DNA from: an uncultured Sphingobacteriales bacterium
GTDB lineage: Bacteria > Bacteroidota > Bacteroidia > Chitinophagales > Chitinophagaceae
Direction: 5' to 3'
DNA length: 61,969 nt
NCBI GenBank assembly: GCA_937871285.1
Contig: CALMQS010000126.1
Location: forward strand, 1 to 61,969
A program made the translations under genes and the position numbers. This document shows, one piece after another, positions 1 through 9,028 of the stretch (positions within the stretch are counted from its first letter, which is position 1; each line of letters starts with the position of its first letter). Under the pieces are notes generated by a model, which was not told the origin of the DNA, did not search any database, and saw only the letters and a list, made by a program, of their open reading frames with translations.

Positions 1-665
1 CTCGATCTTTTTGAACATTTATAAAAATGTCAACCTATTTTAGGCACGCACAGGGAATATCGTGTTCAATCTGAGCTTATCGTTTATTTACCTGCCATGA
101 CGAATTTCAACAGCGTTCCCCTGATAAATAAGGCAACCACACGGAACGTCATTACGAGATCCTAAACTGATCTGAATAATGCGTAATAAATTTTAAGGAT
201 CGAAGTAATCCCCCAATGGTGGAGACGAATCATCTTATTATTGGTTTATTGTTTGTGGTTTACTGTTGGGATTTCGCTTCGGATTTTGAACTTTTTGCTT
301 CGGATTTGAATTTTCTTTGGTTCTTGTTTTTTGCTATTTAGTGCTTTTGTATTCCCTTCGTATTTCGGATTGCAGGCTTCGGATTTAATATTTGACATTT
401 ATTTGGTCCTTGCTTTTTGTTTCTTGGTGCTTTGCATTCCTCATTGTATTCTCTTCGGATTTCAGATTTTATGCTTCGGATTTGGTCTGTCATGGTGAGG
501 AACGAACCATCTGTATTTTATTTGGTCTTGGTATTCCAACTCATTTTGTATTTCCGGCATAAAAATTATACCTTTTCAAGATAAATAAATACTAAAAAAC
601 AATGAGTCCGGCAGCAACTGCTGCTCTTAAGGATAAGAAAAATAAAACATCAGCGATTACCACTC
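1..665. repeat. Composite intergenic repeat region without a supported gene
   Basis: No convincing gene ends or begins here before 666. The stretch holds one full copy of the hairpin repeat (about 144-237, GTCATTACGAGATCCT ... AGGATCGAAGTAATC), then a block of word-like repeats (about 240-480: GTTTGTGGTTTACTGTTGGG followed by many CTTCGGATTTG/TTTGGTTCTTG words), then a short version of the hairpin repeat (488-513, CATGGTGAGG ... CGAACCATC). The same order of hairpin element, GTTTATGG-type words and CTTCGGATTT words recurs at 20.6-21.1 kb. A 35-codon ORF at 602-709 overlaps the next gene out of frame and has no recognisable function. Confidence 0.75.
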
Positions 666-2033
666 ATGAAAATACAAACAGGCGTACAGGCATCGGAACT
701 AAGCGGTAAACTAAAAAAATTCTGGGAAATTTCGGGACAGAAGATCGCCCTTATTGAAAAAAATTACGACGCATCCAAAGGCTCACCGGTCTTCACCATT
801 AGAGGCAGCTACACTACCAGGGGATGGACCGAATGGACGCAGGGCTTTCAATATGGCTCCGCTATATTACAATATGATGCTACCGGGGAACAGCAGGCGC
901 TGCAACTGGCGCGAAATAAAACAGTAGCGATAATGGCGCCGCATATCAGTCATACCGGCGTGCACGATCACGGCTTTAATAATATAAGCACCTACGGCAA
1001 TTTACTGCGCCTGATGCACGAAGGCAAAATACCCTACAATGAATGGGAAAAAAACTTCTACACACTGGCGCTCAAAATTTCCGGTGCGGTGCAGGCGGGC
1101 CGGTGGACGGTTATTAAAGATGGTGGATTCATTCATTCCTTCAACGGGCCACATTCTCTTTTTGTAGATACTATCCGTTCTGTGCGGGCACTGGTGATCA
1201 GTCATTGTCTGGCTCATTTTTTGCAGGCTGAAGGCGATCAAAAGATCAGCTTGCTGGATCGCGCCATTCAGCATCTTGCAGCCACCGCCAAATATTCTAT
1301 ATTCTATAATGAGGGGCGTGATATATATGACGTTTGGGGACGCACGGCCCATGAAAGCGTTTTCAATATAAAAGACGGTAATTTCCGCTGCCCCAATTCG
1401 CAACAGGGTTATACCGGCTTCAGCACCTGGACAAGAGGCCTGGCCTGGGCCATGTGCGGATTTGCGGAAGAACTGGAATGGTTTGATACTTTAGATAAAG
1501 CGGAGCTTCCCGAAAAACAAAATATTGTGGCAATGCTGCTTAAAGGTGCTAAAGCAACCTGCGATTTTTATATTAACCATACTCCCGCTGATGGAATTCC
1601 CTATTGGGATACAGGAGCTCCCGGTTTGAATAAAATGGGAGACTATTTAAACAAACCTGCAGATCCTTTTAATGATTTTGAACCGGTAGACAGTTCGGCC
1701 GCAGCTATTGCAGCACAGGGATTGTTAAGGCTGGGCAAATACCTGCAGGGTAAGGAAGATACGTCAAACGGTAACCGCTACTGGCAGGCAGGACTAACAG
1801 TGCTGGATACCCTGCTTGATGAACCCTATCTCAGCAGAAATCCAGATCACCAGGGATTGATCCTGCATTCCATTTATCACCGTCCTAACGGGTGGGATCA
1901 TATACCTGCAGGCAGCAAAATTCCATACGGCGAATCAAGCATGTGGGGCGATTATCATATCCGTGAAGTCGCGCTTTATTTACAAAGAGTGATCAATAAC
2001 GAAACCTACCATACTTTTTTTAATATTCAATGA
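666..2033 (+). CDS. Glycoside hydrolase family 88 protein (unsaturated glucuronyl hydrolase-like)
   Basis: A 455-residue protein with GH88 hallmarks. Known family members remove the unsaturated uronic acid that polysaccharide lyases leave at the non-reducing end of oligosaccharides, by hydrating the enol ether. Seen: HDHGFN with Asp101, matching the catalytic Asp of characterised members; FVDTIR with Asp168 as candidate second Asp; STWTRGLAWA at 253-262; SSAAAIAAQGLL at 343-354; and a C-terminal SMWGDYHIREVAL segment. No signal peptide is visible, so a cytoplasmic enzyme acting on imported oligosaccharides is likely. The protein is somewhat longer than typical members. The stop codon overlaps the next start (ATGA), implying translational coupling. 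The exact substrate cannot be read from the sequence. Confidence 0.85.
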   Translation: MKIQTGVQASELSGKLKKFWEISGQKIALIEKNYDASKGSPVFTIRGSYTTRGWTEWTQGFQYGSAILQYDATGEQQALQLARNKTVAIMAPHISHTGVHDHGFNNISTYGNLLRLMHEGKIPYNEWEKNFYTLALKISGAVQAGRWTVIKDGGFIHSFNGPHSLFVDTIRSVRALVISHCLAHFLQAEGDQKISLLDRAIQHLAATAKYSIFYNEGRDIYDVWGRTAHESVFNIKDGNFRCPNSQQGYTGFSTWTRGLAWAMCGFAEELEWFDTLDKAELPEKQNIVAMLLKGAKATCDFYINHTPADGIPYWDTGAPGLNKMGDYLNKPADPFNDFEPVDSSAAAIAAQGLLRLGKYLQGKEDTSNGNRYWQAGLTVLDTLLDEPYLSRNPDHQGLILHSIYHRPNGWDHIPAGSKIPYGESSMWGDYHIREVALYLQRVINNETYHTFFNIQ

Positions 2034-2863
2034 GTATACAGGAACATACCGGTCTTTCCCGTTTGTGCATACACACTATTACTACCAAACCCTGGCCTAT
2101 AGAGGAAGCAGCAAAGCATTATGCTGCTGTCGGCGTTAAAGGCATTACCGTTTGGCGTGACGCGCTGGAAGGAAGAAATATCAGGCAAACAGGTAATATG
2201 CTTCGCGGGGATGGCTTATCCGTTGTGTCACTTTGCAGGGGAGGATTTTTTGCCGATACAAACGCTGAAAAAAGAAAGCTGGCGATAGACGATAACAGGA
2301 AAGCGATAGCGGAAGCTGCAGAATTAGGCACACAGCTCATTGTGCTGGTTTGCGGAGCCCACCCATCCCAATCTTTGGAAGAATCGAGGAAACAGATCCG
2401 GGATGGCATAGCCGCTGTAATTCCCGATGCATCAGCCGCCGGTGTAAAGCTGGCCATTGAGCCGCTTCATCCTATGTACGCCGATACCCGGTCTGCTATT
2501 AATACTTTGGCCCAGGCAAATGATATGGCGGAAGCGTTGCATTCTCCCTGGGTGGGCGTAGCGGTTGATGTATATCACCTGTGGTGGGATCCGGAGCTTG
2601 AGCAGGAAATAAAACGTTGCGGGCAGAATGAACACCTGCTGGCATTTCATATCTGCGACTGGAAAACACCTACAACAGATATGCTGTTCGACAGGGGCCT
2701 GATGGGCGAAGGCTGCATCCCGGTGAAACAGATCAGGACATGGGTGGAAGCCACGGGATTTAACGGTTTTAACGAAGTAGAAATTTTTTCCAATACTTTC
2801 TGGAAACAAGACCAGGCGCAATTTTTAAAGAAGATCATTAAGGCATACAAGGAACATGCTTAA
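2030..2863 (+). CDS. Sugar phosphate isomerase/epimerase family protein (xylose isomerase-like TIM barrel)
   Basis: A 277-residue protein of the AP-endonuclease-2/xylose-isomerase-like TIM barrel superfamily. The usual metal ligands are visible: Glu144 in LAIEPLHP, Asp180 and His183 in AVDVYH, His207 in AFHICDW and Glu251 in NEVEIFS. Members isomerise or epimerise sugars, or act on 3-keto-sugar intermediates. It overlaps the GH88 gene by four bases and is followed, after a repeat-containing spacer, by two NAD(P)-dependent oxidoreductases. This suggests one catabolic route for an unusual sugar or uronic acid (inference). Fold and metal-site assignment are firm; the reaction is not known. Confidence 0.8.
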   Translation: MSIQEHTGLSRLCIHTITTKPWPIEEAAKHYAAVGVKGITVWRDALEGRNIRQTGNMLRGDGLSVVSLCRGGFFADTNAEKRKLAIDDNRKAIAEAAELGTQLIVLVCGAHPSQSLEESRKQIRDGIAAVIPDASAAGVKLAIEPLHPMYADTRSAINTLAQANDMAEALHSPWVGVAVDVYHLWWDPELEQEIKRCGQNEHLLAFHICDWKTPTTDMLFDRGLMGEGCIPVKQIRTWVEATGFNGFNEVEIFSNTFWKQDQAQFLKKIIKAYKEHA

Positions 2864-3034
2864 AGTGAGTAGTGAATAGTCAATTGTGAAAAGTGAGAGG
2901 TGAAAAGAGAAAAGTGAGAGGTGAAAAGTTGAATCAACTACCTTACCCAACCTATGTGAACCTATGTTCCTATGTGTTAAATAGCATAATCCCTCATATA
3001 AATACAATAGAAACACAACAGATAAAACTAAAAC
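2864..3034. repeat. Spacer of word-like repeats (GTGAGAGGTGAAAAG and CTATGTG families)
   Basis: Positions 2865-2940 are direct iterations of GTGAAAAGTGAGAGG words. Positions 2948-3000 hold one unit of the CTATGTG family (CCTATGTGAACC, CCTATGTGTT), the same family that forms the array at 5.0-5.8 kb. The spacer splits two co-directional gene pairs. Confidence 0.75.
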
Positions 3035-4180
3035 ATGAAAGCGCATAACATAGGCATCATCATGAACGGCGTTACCGGGCGCATGGGTACTAACCAGCAT
3101 TTGCTGCGCTCCATTGCGGAAATCATAAAGCAGGGCGGCGTAAAAATTGGCCCTGGCGAAACCATTATGCCCGACCCGGTGCTGGTTGGCCGTGATGAAA
3201 ACAAATTACAAAAGCTTTGTGCCTTAACCGGTATCCGTAAAATGAGCACCAACTTAGACGAGGTTCTTGAAGATACAGGCAACATTATTTACTTTGATGC
3301 GCAAACTACCGGCCGGCGTGCAGACGCGGTGCGTAAAGCGGTAAAAGCAGGGAAACATATTTACTGCGAAAAACCCATAGCAGTAAACACGAAAGAAGCG
3401 ATGGAATTGTATGAGCTGTGTAAACATGCCGGCGTAAAAAATGGTGTAGTGCAGGATAAGCTGTGGCTGCCCGGCATCGTAAAACTTAAACGCCTGATCC
3501 AGCAGGGGTTCTTCGGAAAAATACTTTCCGTACGCGGCGAATTCGGCTACTGGGTATTTGAGGGTGATACTATTCCGGCACAACGCCCCTCATGGAATTA
3601 CAGGAAGGAAGATGACGGCGGTATTATTGTTGACATGCTTTGTCACTGGCGTTATGTGCTCGACAATGTATTTGGAAAAGTGAAAGCGGTATCCTGCCTT
3701 GGCGCCACGCATATTCCGGAAAGAATTGATGAACAGGGTAAAGCGTACAAATGCACGGCAGACGATGCGGCCTACGCCACCTTTGAGCTTGAGAACGGCA
3801 TCATTGCACAATTCAACTCGTCGTGGACGGTGAGGGTAAGACGTGATGACCTGCTGACGCTACAGGTAGATGGCACTAAAGGATCGGCCGTTGCAGGATT
3901 GCGTGAATGTTATATTCAGCATTATGGCAACACACCCAAACCCGTATGGAACCCCGACATTGCGCAACCGATTAACTTTTTTGAGGGCTGGTCAAAAGTA
4001 CCCGAACAGGAAGTATATGATAATGCGTTTAAGATACAGTGGGAACTGTTTTTAAAGCATGTTGTAAAAGATGAGCCTTTTCCCTGGGATTTAGGTGAAG
4101 GAGTGAAAGGCGTGCAGCTTGCAGAAAAAGGTCTGGAGAGCTGGAGCAAAAGATGCTGGGTAACTATTCCGGAACTTTAA
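3035..4180 (+). CDS. Gfo/Idh/MocA family oxidoreductase
   Basis: A 381-residue NAD(P)-dependent dehydrogenase of the Gfo/Idh/MocA family. Seen: an N-terminal Rossmann region (IIMNGVTGRMG, residues 8-18), the family's EKP motif at 112-114 with its conserved Lys, and DMLCHW at 200-205, placing Asp and His in the D-x3-H arrangement of the active site, in a C-terminal alpha/beta domain. No export signal is visible. The family oxidises or reduces a sugar carbon, often making 3-keto sugars. The next gene, an SDR, starts 12 bases downstream, so both are probably co-transcribed. Specific substrate unknown. Confidence 0.85.
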   Translation: MKAHNIGIIMNGVTGRMGTNQHLLRSIAEIIKQGGVKIGPGETIMPDPVLVGRDENKLQKLCALTGIRKMSTNLDEVLEDTGNIIYFDAQTTGRRADAVRKAVKAGKHIYCEKPIAVNTKEAMELYELCKHAGVKNGVVQDKLWLPGIVKLKRLIQQGFFGKILSVRGEFGYWVFEGDTIPAQRPSWNYRKEDDGGIIVDMLCHWRYVLDNVFGKVKAVSCLGATHIPERIDEQGKAYKCTADDAAYATFELENGIIAQFNSSWTVRVRRDDLLTLQVDGTKGSAVAGLRECYIQHYGNTPKPVWNPDIAQPINFFEGWSKVPEQEVYDNAFKIQWELFLKHVVKDEPFPWDLGEGVKGVQLAEKGLESWSKRCWVTIPEL

Positions 4181-4192
4181 TTGTTCATTACA

Positions 4193-4963
4193 ATGAAAAA
4201 GGTAGCATTAATAACAGGAGGCAGCAGGGGTATTGGCCTGGGCATTGCCACTCAACTGGCGGTAAATGGTTTTGATCTGGCCATTAATGGCATGCGCGCA
4301 GCAGAAGATGTGGAGAATGTAATAAAGCACTTAAAAAGCTATGGCAACGATGTGATCTATTGCCGGGGAAGCATTGCTTCTACTGCCGGCAGGGAAAATA
4401 TGATCAGCGAAGTAAGAAAGCACTACCAAAAACTTGATGTGCTGGTAAACAACGCCGGCATAGCGCCAAGGCAGCGCAACGACATCCTGGAAGCAACGGA
4501 GGAAAGCTATGACGAGGTGATGAACACCAATTTAAAAGGCAGCTATTTTTTGATGCAAAAAGCCGCGAACTGGATGATTGAACAAAAGAAAAATGACCCA
4601 GCATTCAGTGGATGCATCATCAACATTTCTTCTATGTCGGCCACAGTAGCTTCTGTAAACCGTGGCGAGTATTGTCTTTCCAAAGCCGGGCTTAGTATGG
4701 CCACCCGGTTGTTTGCCGTAAGGCTGGGCGCATTTAACATTCCCGTTTTTGAAGTAAGACCCGGCATCATCCGTAGCGATATGACAGCGGGTGTGAAAGA
4801 AAAATACGACAAAATGATTGAAGAAGGCTTATGCGTGCAACAGCGCTGGGGTGAACCGGAGGACGTGGGTAAGGTAGTGGCAGTGCTTGCAAAAGGAGAT
4901 TTCCTGTATTCGACCGGGCAGGTAATTATGGTAGACGGGGGATTAACGATCCCGAGATTATAA
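4193..4963 (+). CDS. SDR family oxidoreductase (3-ketoacyl-ACP reductase-like)
   Basis: A 256-residue classical short-chain dehydrogenase. TGGSRGIG at 8-15 binds the nucleotide, NNAG is at 86-89, and the catalytic set is Ser146/147 in NISSMS, Tyr160 and Lys164 in YCLSK. The C-terminal VDGGLTIPRL is typical. The ATG at 4193 is preferred over an in-frame TTG at 4181, because the glycine-rich motif then sits at the usual distance from the N-terminus. It closes a four-gene carbohydrate cluster and probably handles a sugar or sugar-acid oxidation step (inference from neighbours). No terminator is seen; a hairpin-repeat array follows. Confidence 0.85.
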   Translation: MKKVALITGGSRGIGLGIATQLAVNGFDLAINGMRAAEDVENVIKHLKSYGNDVIYCRGSIASTAGRENMISEVRKHYQKLDVLVNNAGIAPRQRNDILEATEESYDEVMNTNLKGSYFLMQKAANWMIEQKKNDPAFSGCIINISSMSATVASVNRGEYCLSKAGLSMATRLFAVRLGAFNIPVFEVRPGIIRSDMTAGVKEKYDKMIEEGLCVQQRWGEPEDVGKVVAVLAKGDFLYSTGQVIMVDGGLTIPRL

Positions 4964-4984
4964 ATGAGAATAAAAGAATGATGT

Positions 4985-5840
4985 GAACTTTTGATCCTAT
5001 GTGTTAAAAATATACTAAACACATAGACACAATAGGAACATAGAAGCACAATAGAAAGAAACCAGGAGAAGACTAAGCCCTATGTGAACCTATGTGCCCT
5101 ATGATCCTATGTGTTAAAAAATATACTAAACATATAGACACAATAGGAACATAGAAGCACAATAGAAAGAAACCAGGAGAAGACTAAGCCCTATGTGAGC
5201 CTATGTGCCTATGACCCTATGTGTTTTAAAATACAACTAAACACATAGGCACACTAGAATCATAGGAACACAATAAGGAAAAAGCTACCTACTAAAAAAA
5301 TATCAGAAAACCAATTCTATGTGAGCCTATGTGCCTTATGATCCTATGTGTTAAAAAATATACTAAACACATAGACACAATAGGAACATAGAAGCACAAT
5401 AGAAAGAAACCAGGAGAAGACTAAGCCCTATGTGAGCCTATGTGCCTATGACCCTATGTGTTTTAAAATACAACTAAACACATAGGCACACTAGAATCAT
5501 AGGAACACAATAGAAAAACGATTTACTAAAAGAATATCAGAAAACCAATCCTATGTGAACCTATATGCCCTATGATCCTATGTGTTAAAAAATACAACTA
5601 AACACATAGGCACACTAGAATCATAGGAACACAATAGGGAAAAAGCTACCTACTAAAAAAATATCAGAAAACCAATTCTATGTGAACCTATGTGCCCTAT
5701 GATCCTATGTGTTAAAAAATACAACTAAACACATTAGCCACAGGAGGAATATAGAAACGCAATAGAAAAACGATTTACTTAAAAAATATAAGAAACCCAA
5801 TCCTATGTGAACCTATGTGCCTATGACCCTTTGTGTTGAA
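4985..5840. repeat. CTATGTG hairpin-repeat array, eight units of about 110-128 bp
   Basis: The word CCTATGTGTT (or a close variant) starts units at about 4996, 5106, 5216, 5343, 5452, 5576, 5704 and 5826. In most units it is followed after about 12 bases by AACACATAGG/AACACATAG, giving a 9-11 bp perfect hairpin. Linkers between hairpins are of two kinds: one containing AAACCAGGAGAAGACTAAG and one containing AAATATCAGAAAACCAAT. Their order is a, a, b, a, b', b, b'. No reading frame runs through the array. Isolated relatives occur at 2948-3000 and 43003-43060. The array fills the whole gap before the cytochrome/sugar-dehydrogenase gene. Confidence 0.9.
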
Positions 5841-5877
5841 AAAAAATTAAAATCATATACTACTATATTCTTCTACA

Positions 5878-7605
5878 ATGCAAAAAAGAATACAGATCAT
5901 ACAGATTGTGCTCCTGCCTTTGCTGTTTTTTTTCTGTTCCTGTCATCCGGGCTCATCATCGCATGGGGATGCAATTCCGTCGGACTCTGCTGTAATTGCG
6001 TCCGGCAAAACCCTGTTTAATCAATATTGTGCCGGTTGCCATAATATGCAGCAAAATGGTATTGGCCCAAAGCTGGCCGGTATAACCAGCGAGGTTCCCG
6101 TAGAATGGCTACGTCATTTCATCCTTGATCCTGAACAAACCATTGCATCGGGCGATGAAAGGGCAAACGCACTATTTAAAGAATACAAAACCATGATGCC
6201 CTCATTTACCACATTGAAAGATAACGATGTAAATGCATTAATAGCTTTTTTGAATGTGCATCAGCCATCCGCCAAAAAGGAAACCAATAAAGGACTGGCA
6301 GACCCTATTCCTGAACGAATAAAATTCGACGGACTGGTGGTAACGCTTACCGGGATTACACAATTTCCGGTTACCTCGGGTGATGGTAAAAAACCGCTGG
6401 CAAGAATTACCAAGCTCGACTTTCAGCCCGATACCGGTGATTTATTTGTTGATGACCTCAACGGCAAGCTATATAAAATAAAAAACGGGCAGCCTGTGCT
6501 GTATATGGATATGATTAAGCTGAAACCAAAATTCATTCATCAGCCGGGATTAGCCACCGGGTTAGGCAGCTTCGCTTTTCATCCCAACTTTACAAAAAAC
6601 GGTCTCTTTTATACCACGCATACCGAACCTCCCGGCATAACGAAAGCGGAATTTGGCTTTAACGATTCCATTAAAGCAACAGTACAATGGGTGCTAACAG
6701 AATGGAAAGTAAATGATCCTGCTGCTGATCGCTTTACAGGAACCAGCCGTGAGTTGTTCAGAGCGGATATGGTGGGCGGCATTCACGGCGTACAGGAAAT
6801 TACCTTTAACCCGCTTGCCAAACCAGGCGATGAAGATTACGGGCTATTGTATATTGGTGTGGGAGATGGCGGCTCTGTTGAAAACGGCTATCCTTTTTTA
6901 GCGCAAAGCAAAGAAAAAATATGGGGCACCATTCTTCGCATAGATCCGCTGGGCAGGAACAGCACCAATGGAAAATACCGCATTCCCGCAAGTAATCCAT
7001 TGCTTCATAACTCAAAAAATAAAACACCCGGAGAAATTTACGCTTATGGTTTCAGGAACCCGCACCGTATTACGTGGTCAAAAAATGGCGATATGCTGGT
7101 CTGCAATATCGGTCAGCATCATATTGAATCTGTAAACCTTGTTCGTCCTGGCAACAATTATGGCTGGCCCATCAGGGAAGGCCGTTTCGTGATAGACCCC
7201 CATGGAGATATCAATAACGTATACCCGCTGCCGGCAGATGACAGCGTATATAAGATCACTTATCCTGTTGCAGAATTTGATCATGATGAAGGGGTGGCCA
7301 TTTCAGGGGGACTGGAATACTGGGGAGATGCTATTCCCCAACTAAAAGGGAAATACTTTTTTGGTGATATTCCTTCCGGCAGATTGTATTGTTTAAACAC
7401 GGCGGATATTCAGCAGGGAAAACAGGCAACCATTAAGGAGTGGCGCATCGCAATAAACGGGGTCTCAACCACACTTATTGAAGCCTGCGGAAGCAACCGT
7501 GTTGACCTGCATTTTGGCAGGGATGCGCAGGGCGAATTATATATATTAACCAAAGCAGACGGAAAACTATATAAGCTAACAGGCGCTGAACAAACAAACG
7601 GATAA
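5878..7605 (+). CDS. Cytochrome c domain fused to PQQ-type sugar (sorbosone/glucose) dehydrogenase, probable lipoprotein
   Basis: A 575-residue exported protein. The N-terminus is hydrophobic (residues 6-20) and ends in a cysteine-rich FFFCSCH stretch, a non-canonical lipobox with Cys22 as likely lipid site. A c-type haem domain follows, with CAGCH at 51-55, then a six-bladed beta-propeller of the glucose/sorbosone dehydrogenase family from about residue 150 (GSFAFHPNF, GVGDGGSVENG, YAYGFRNPHRI, GNNYGWP, GVAISGG). Relatives oxidise sugars in the periplasm and pass electrons to the fused haem. Outward-facing sugar oxidation fits the neighbouring carbohydrate genes, but a direct link is inference. 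Length is normal for such fusions. Confidence 0.87.
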   Translation: MQKRIQIIQIVLLPLLFFFCSCHPGSSSHGDAIPSDSAVIASGKTLFNQYCAGCHNMQQNGIGPKLAGITSEVPVEWLRHFILDPEQTIASGDERANALFKEYKTMMPSFTTLKDNDVNALIAFLNVHQPSAKKETNKGLADPIPERIKFDGLVVTLTGITQFPVTSGDGKKPLARITKLDFQPDTGDLFVDDLNGKLYKIKNGQPVLYMDMIKLKPKFIHQPGLATGLGSFAFHPNFTKNGLFYTTHTEPPGITKAEFGFNDSIKATVQWVLTEWKVNDPAADRFTGTSRELFRADMVGGIHGVQEITFNPLAKPGDEDYGLLYIGVGDGGSVENGYPFLAQSKEKIWGTILRIDPLGRNSTNGKYRIPASNPLLHNSKNKTPGEIYAYGFRNPHRITWSKNGDMLVCNIGQHHIESVNLVRPGNNYGWPIREGRFVIDPHGDINNVYPLPADDSVYKITYPVAEFDHDEGVAISGGLEYWGDAIPQLKGKYFFGDIPSGRLYCLNTADIQQGKQATIKEWRIAINGVSTTLIEACGSNRVDLHFGRDAQGELYILTKADGKLYKLTGAEQTNG

Positions 7606-7741
7606 AAAGTTTATAGTTTGGAAGTTTATGGTTTATAAGTTACAGATGTGCTGGTTACAAGTTGCAAGTTTCAGGGGCGCATCCTGTAACCTGAAACCTG
7701 TAACCTGTAACCTGATACCTCTCTAAAAGCAACCATTAAAT
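7606..7741. repeat. Word-like repeat with large imperfect inverted repeat
   Basis: Starts with GTTTATAGTTT/GTTTATGGTTT words (7609-7640). It continues with GGTTACAAGTTGCAAGTTTC (7653-7672), which is nearly complementary to the run of GTAACCTGAAACCTGTAACC words at 7686-7713. The RNA could fold into a hairpin of about 20 bp with few mismatches, directly before the MFS gene. Confidence 0.7.
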
Positions 7742-9010
7742 ATGATAATAAAAGATCCTTCGGCAACTGCGGCCACACTCACAGATAACAGAACTACCGT
7801 TGGGCACCTTTTACGGCTTCCTGTTTTGGTGGCGGCGCTTGGATACATGGTGGATATGTACGACCTGTTTCTCTTCAGCATTGTTCGGGTACCCAGCCTG
7901 AGATCGCTGAACCTTTCAGACGAAAGCATTTTGAAAGACGGGCTCATGCTGCTGAACCTGCAAATGGCAGGCATGCTCATTGGCGGAATAGTTTGGGGCA
8001 TAATGGGCGACCGGAAAGGGAGATTATCAGTTTTGTTCGGGTCTATTTTAATTTATTCGCTGGCTAATATCGGCAACGGGCTGGTAACATCTGTAGGCGC
8101 GTATGCCGTGCTGCGTTTCATTGCGGGCTTCGGGCTTGCAGGTGAGCTGGGGGCAGGTATTACACTGGTATCCGAAATATTACCCAACAGAATCCGCGGT
8201 TATGGTGCAACGTTAGTAGCCACCATGGGTGTGATGGGCGCTTTGCTTGCCTACCTGGTATCTTACTTTTTCGACTGGCGGATATCCTACTTCATTGGCG
8301 GCGGTCTCGGGTTGTTACTGATGGTTATGCGGATCAGGGTTTTTGAATCGGGTATTTTCCTGAAACTGAAAGCGCAAAAAATTAAAAGAGGCAACGTGTT
8401 CATGCTGCTCAGGAACAAAAAGCGGTTATTCAAATACATCAATGGCATTATTATCGGGATGCCGATATGGTTTGTGGTGGGTATATTAATTACCTTTTCA
8501 CCCGAATTCGGACAGGCACTGGGGCTCGACCAGCCCATCAATGCCGGCAAAGCAGTGATGCTTGCTTTTTCAGGACAGGTGGCAGGCAACCTCGCCAGCG
8601 GCTTTTTAAGCCAGTATTTGCAGAGCCGTAAAAAAGCTATTTTACTCTTCATACTGATTTCTGTTTCCTTGGTGCTGATTTATTTACTGGCGCCTTTTCA
8701 TACCGCTGCATGGTTTTATATCATTTGCGCATGCCTTGGCTTCTCCAGTGGCTACTGGACGCTTTTTATAACCGTTGCGGCAGAGCTTTTCGGATCTAAC
8801 CTGAGGGCAACGGTTGCCACCACCATACCCAACTTTGTAAGAGCTACCGTTATACCGTTAACCGCACTTTTTATATTGATGAAAAGCTATGCAGGAATTA
8901 TTTACGGTGCATTAATCGTAGGATTGATCGCTTATGCTTTGGCGATAGTGGCGCTTTTTTATCTTGAAGAAACGTTTAAAAAAGACATGAATTATAATGA
9001 AGAGGAATAA
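7742..9010 (+). CDS. MFS transporter
   Basis: A 422-residue major facilitator superfamily carrier with about 12 hydrophobic segments. The cytoplasmic loop after helix 2 reads GIMGDRKGRL (about residues 87-96), the classical MFS motif A; helix 4 has RFIAGFGLAGELGAG, resembling sugar/organic-acid:proton symporters. It is followed after 18 bases by a GNAT protein, and a convergent PbfA-like enzyme lies beyond. The substrate is not evident; a sugar acid, an amino acid derivative or an organophosphonate-like compound would all fit the neighbours. Confidence 0.87.
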   Translation: MIIKDPSATAATLTDNRTTVGHLLRLPVLVAALGYMVDMYDLFLFSIVRVPSLRSLNLSDESILKDGLMLLNLQMAGMLIGGIVWGIMGDRKGRLSVLFGSILIYSLANIGNGLVTSVGAYAVLRFIAGFGLAGELGAGITLVSEILPNRIRGYGATLVATMGVMGALLAYLVSYFFDWRISYFIGGGLGLLLMVMRIRVFESGIFLKLKAQKIKRGNVFMLLRNKKRLFKYINGIIIGMPIWFVVGILITFSPEFGQALGLDQPINAGKAVMLAFSGQVAGNLASGFLSQYLQSRKKAILLFILISVSLVLIYLLAPFHTAAWFYIICACLGFSSGYWTLFITVAAELFGSNLRATVATTIPNFVRATVIPLTALFILMKSYAGIIYGALIVGLIAYALAIVALFYLEETFKKDMNYNEEE

Positions 9011-9028
9011 GATGCAGGCACCGCCTTT

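Noticed and set aside
2825..3100. Minus-strand 91-residue ORF
   Set aside because: Shadow ORF across the GTGAGAGG/CTATGTG word repeats; its Leu/Ser-Phe runs come from the repeat words.
4985..5840. CRISPR array resemblance of the CTATGTG repeats
   Set aside because: Unit length is too long and variable, the linkers themselves are repeated rather than unique, and no cas gene is in the window.
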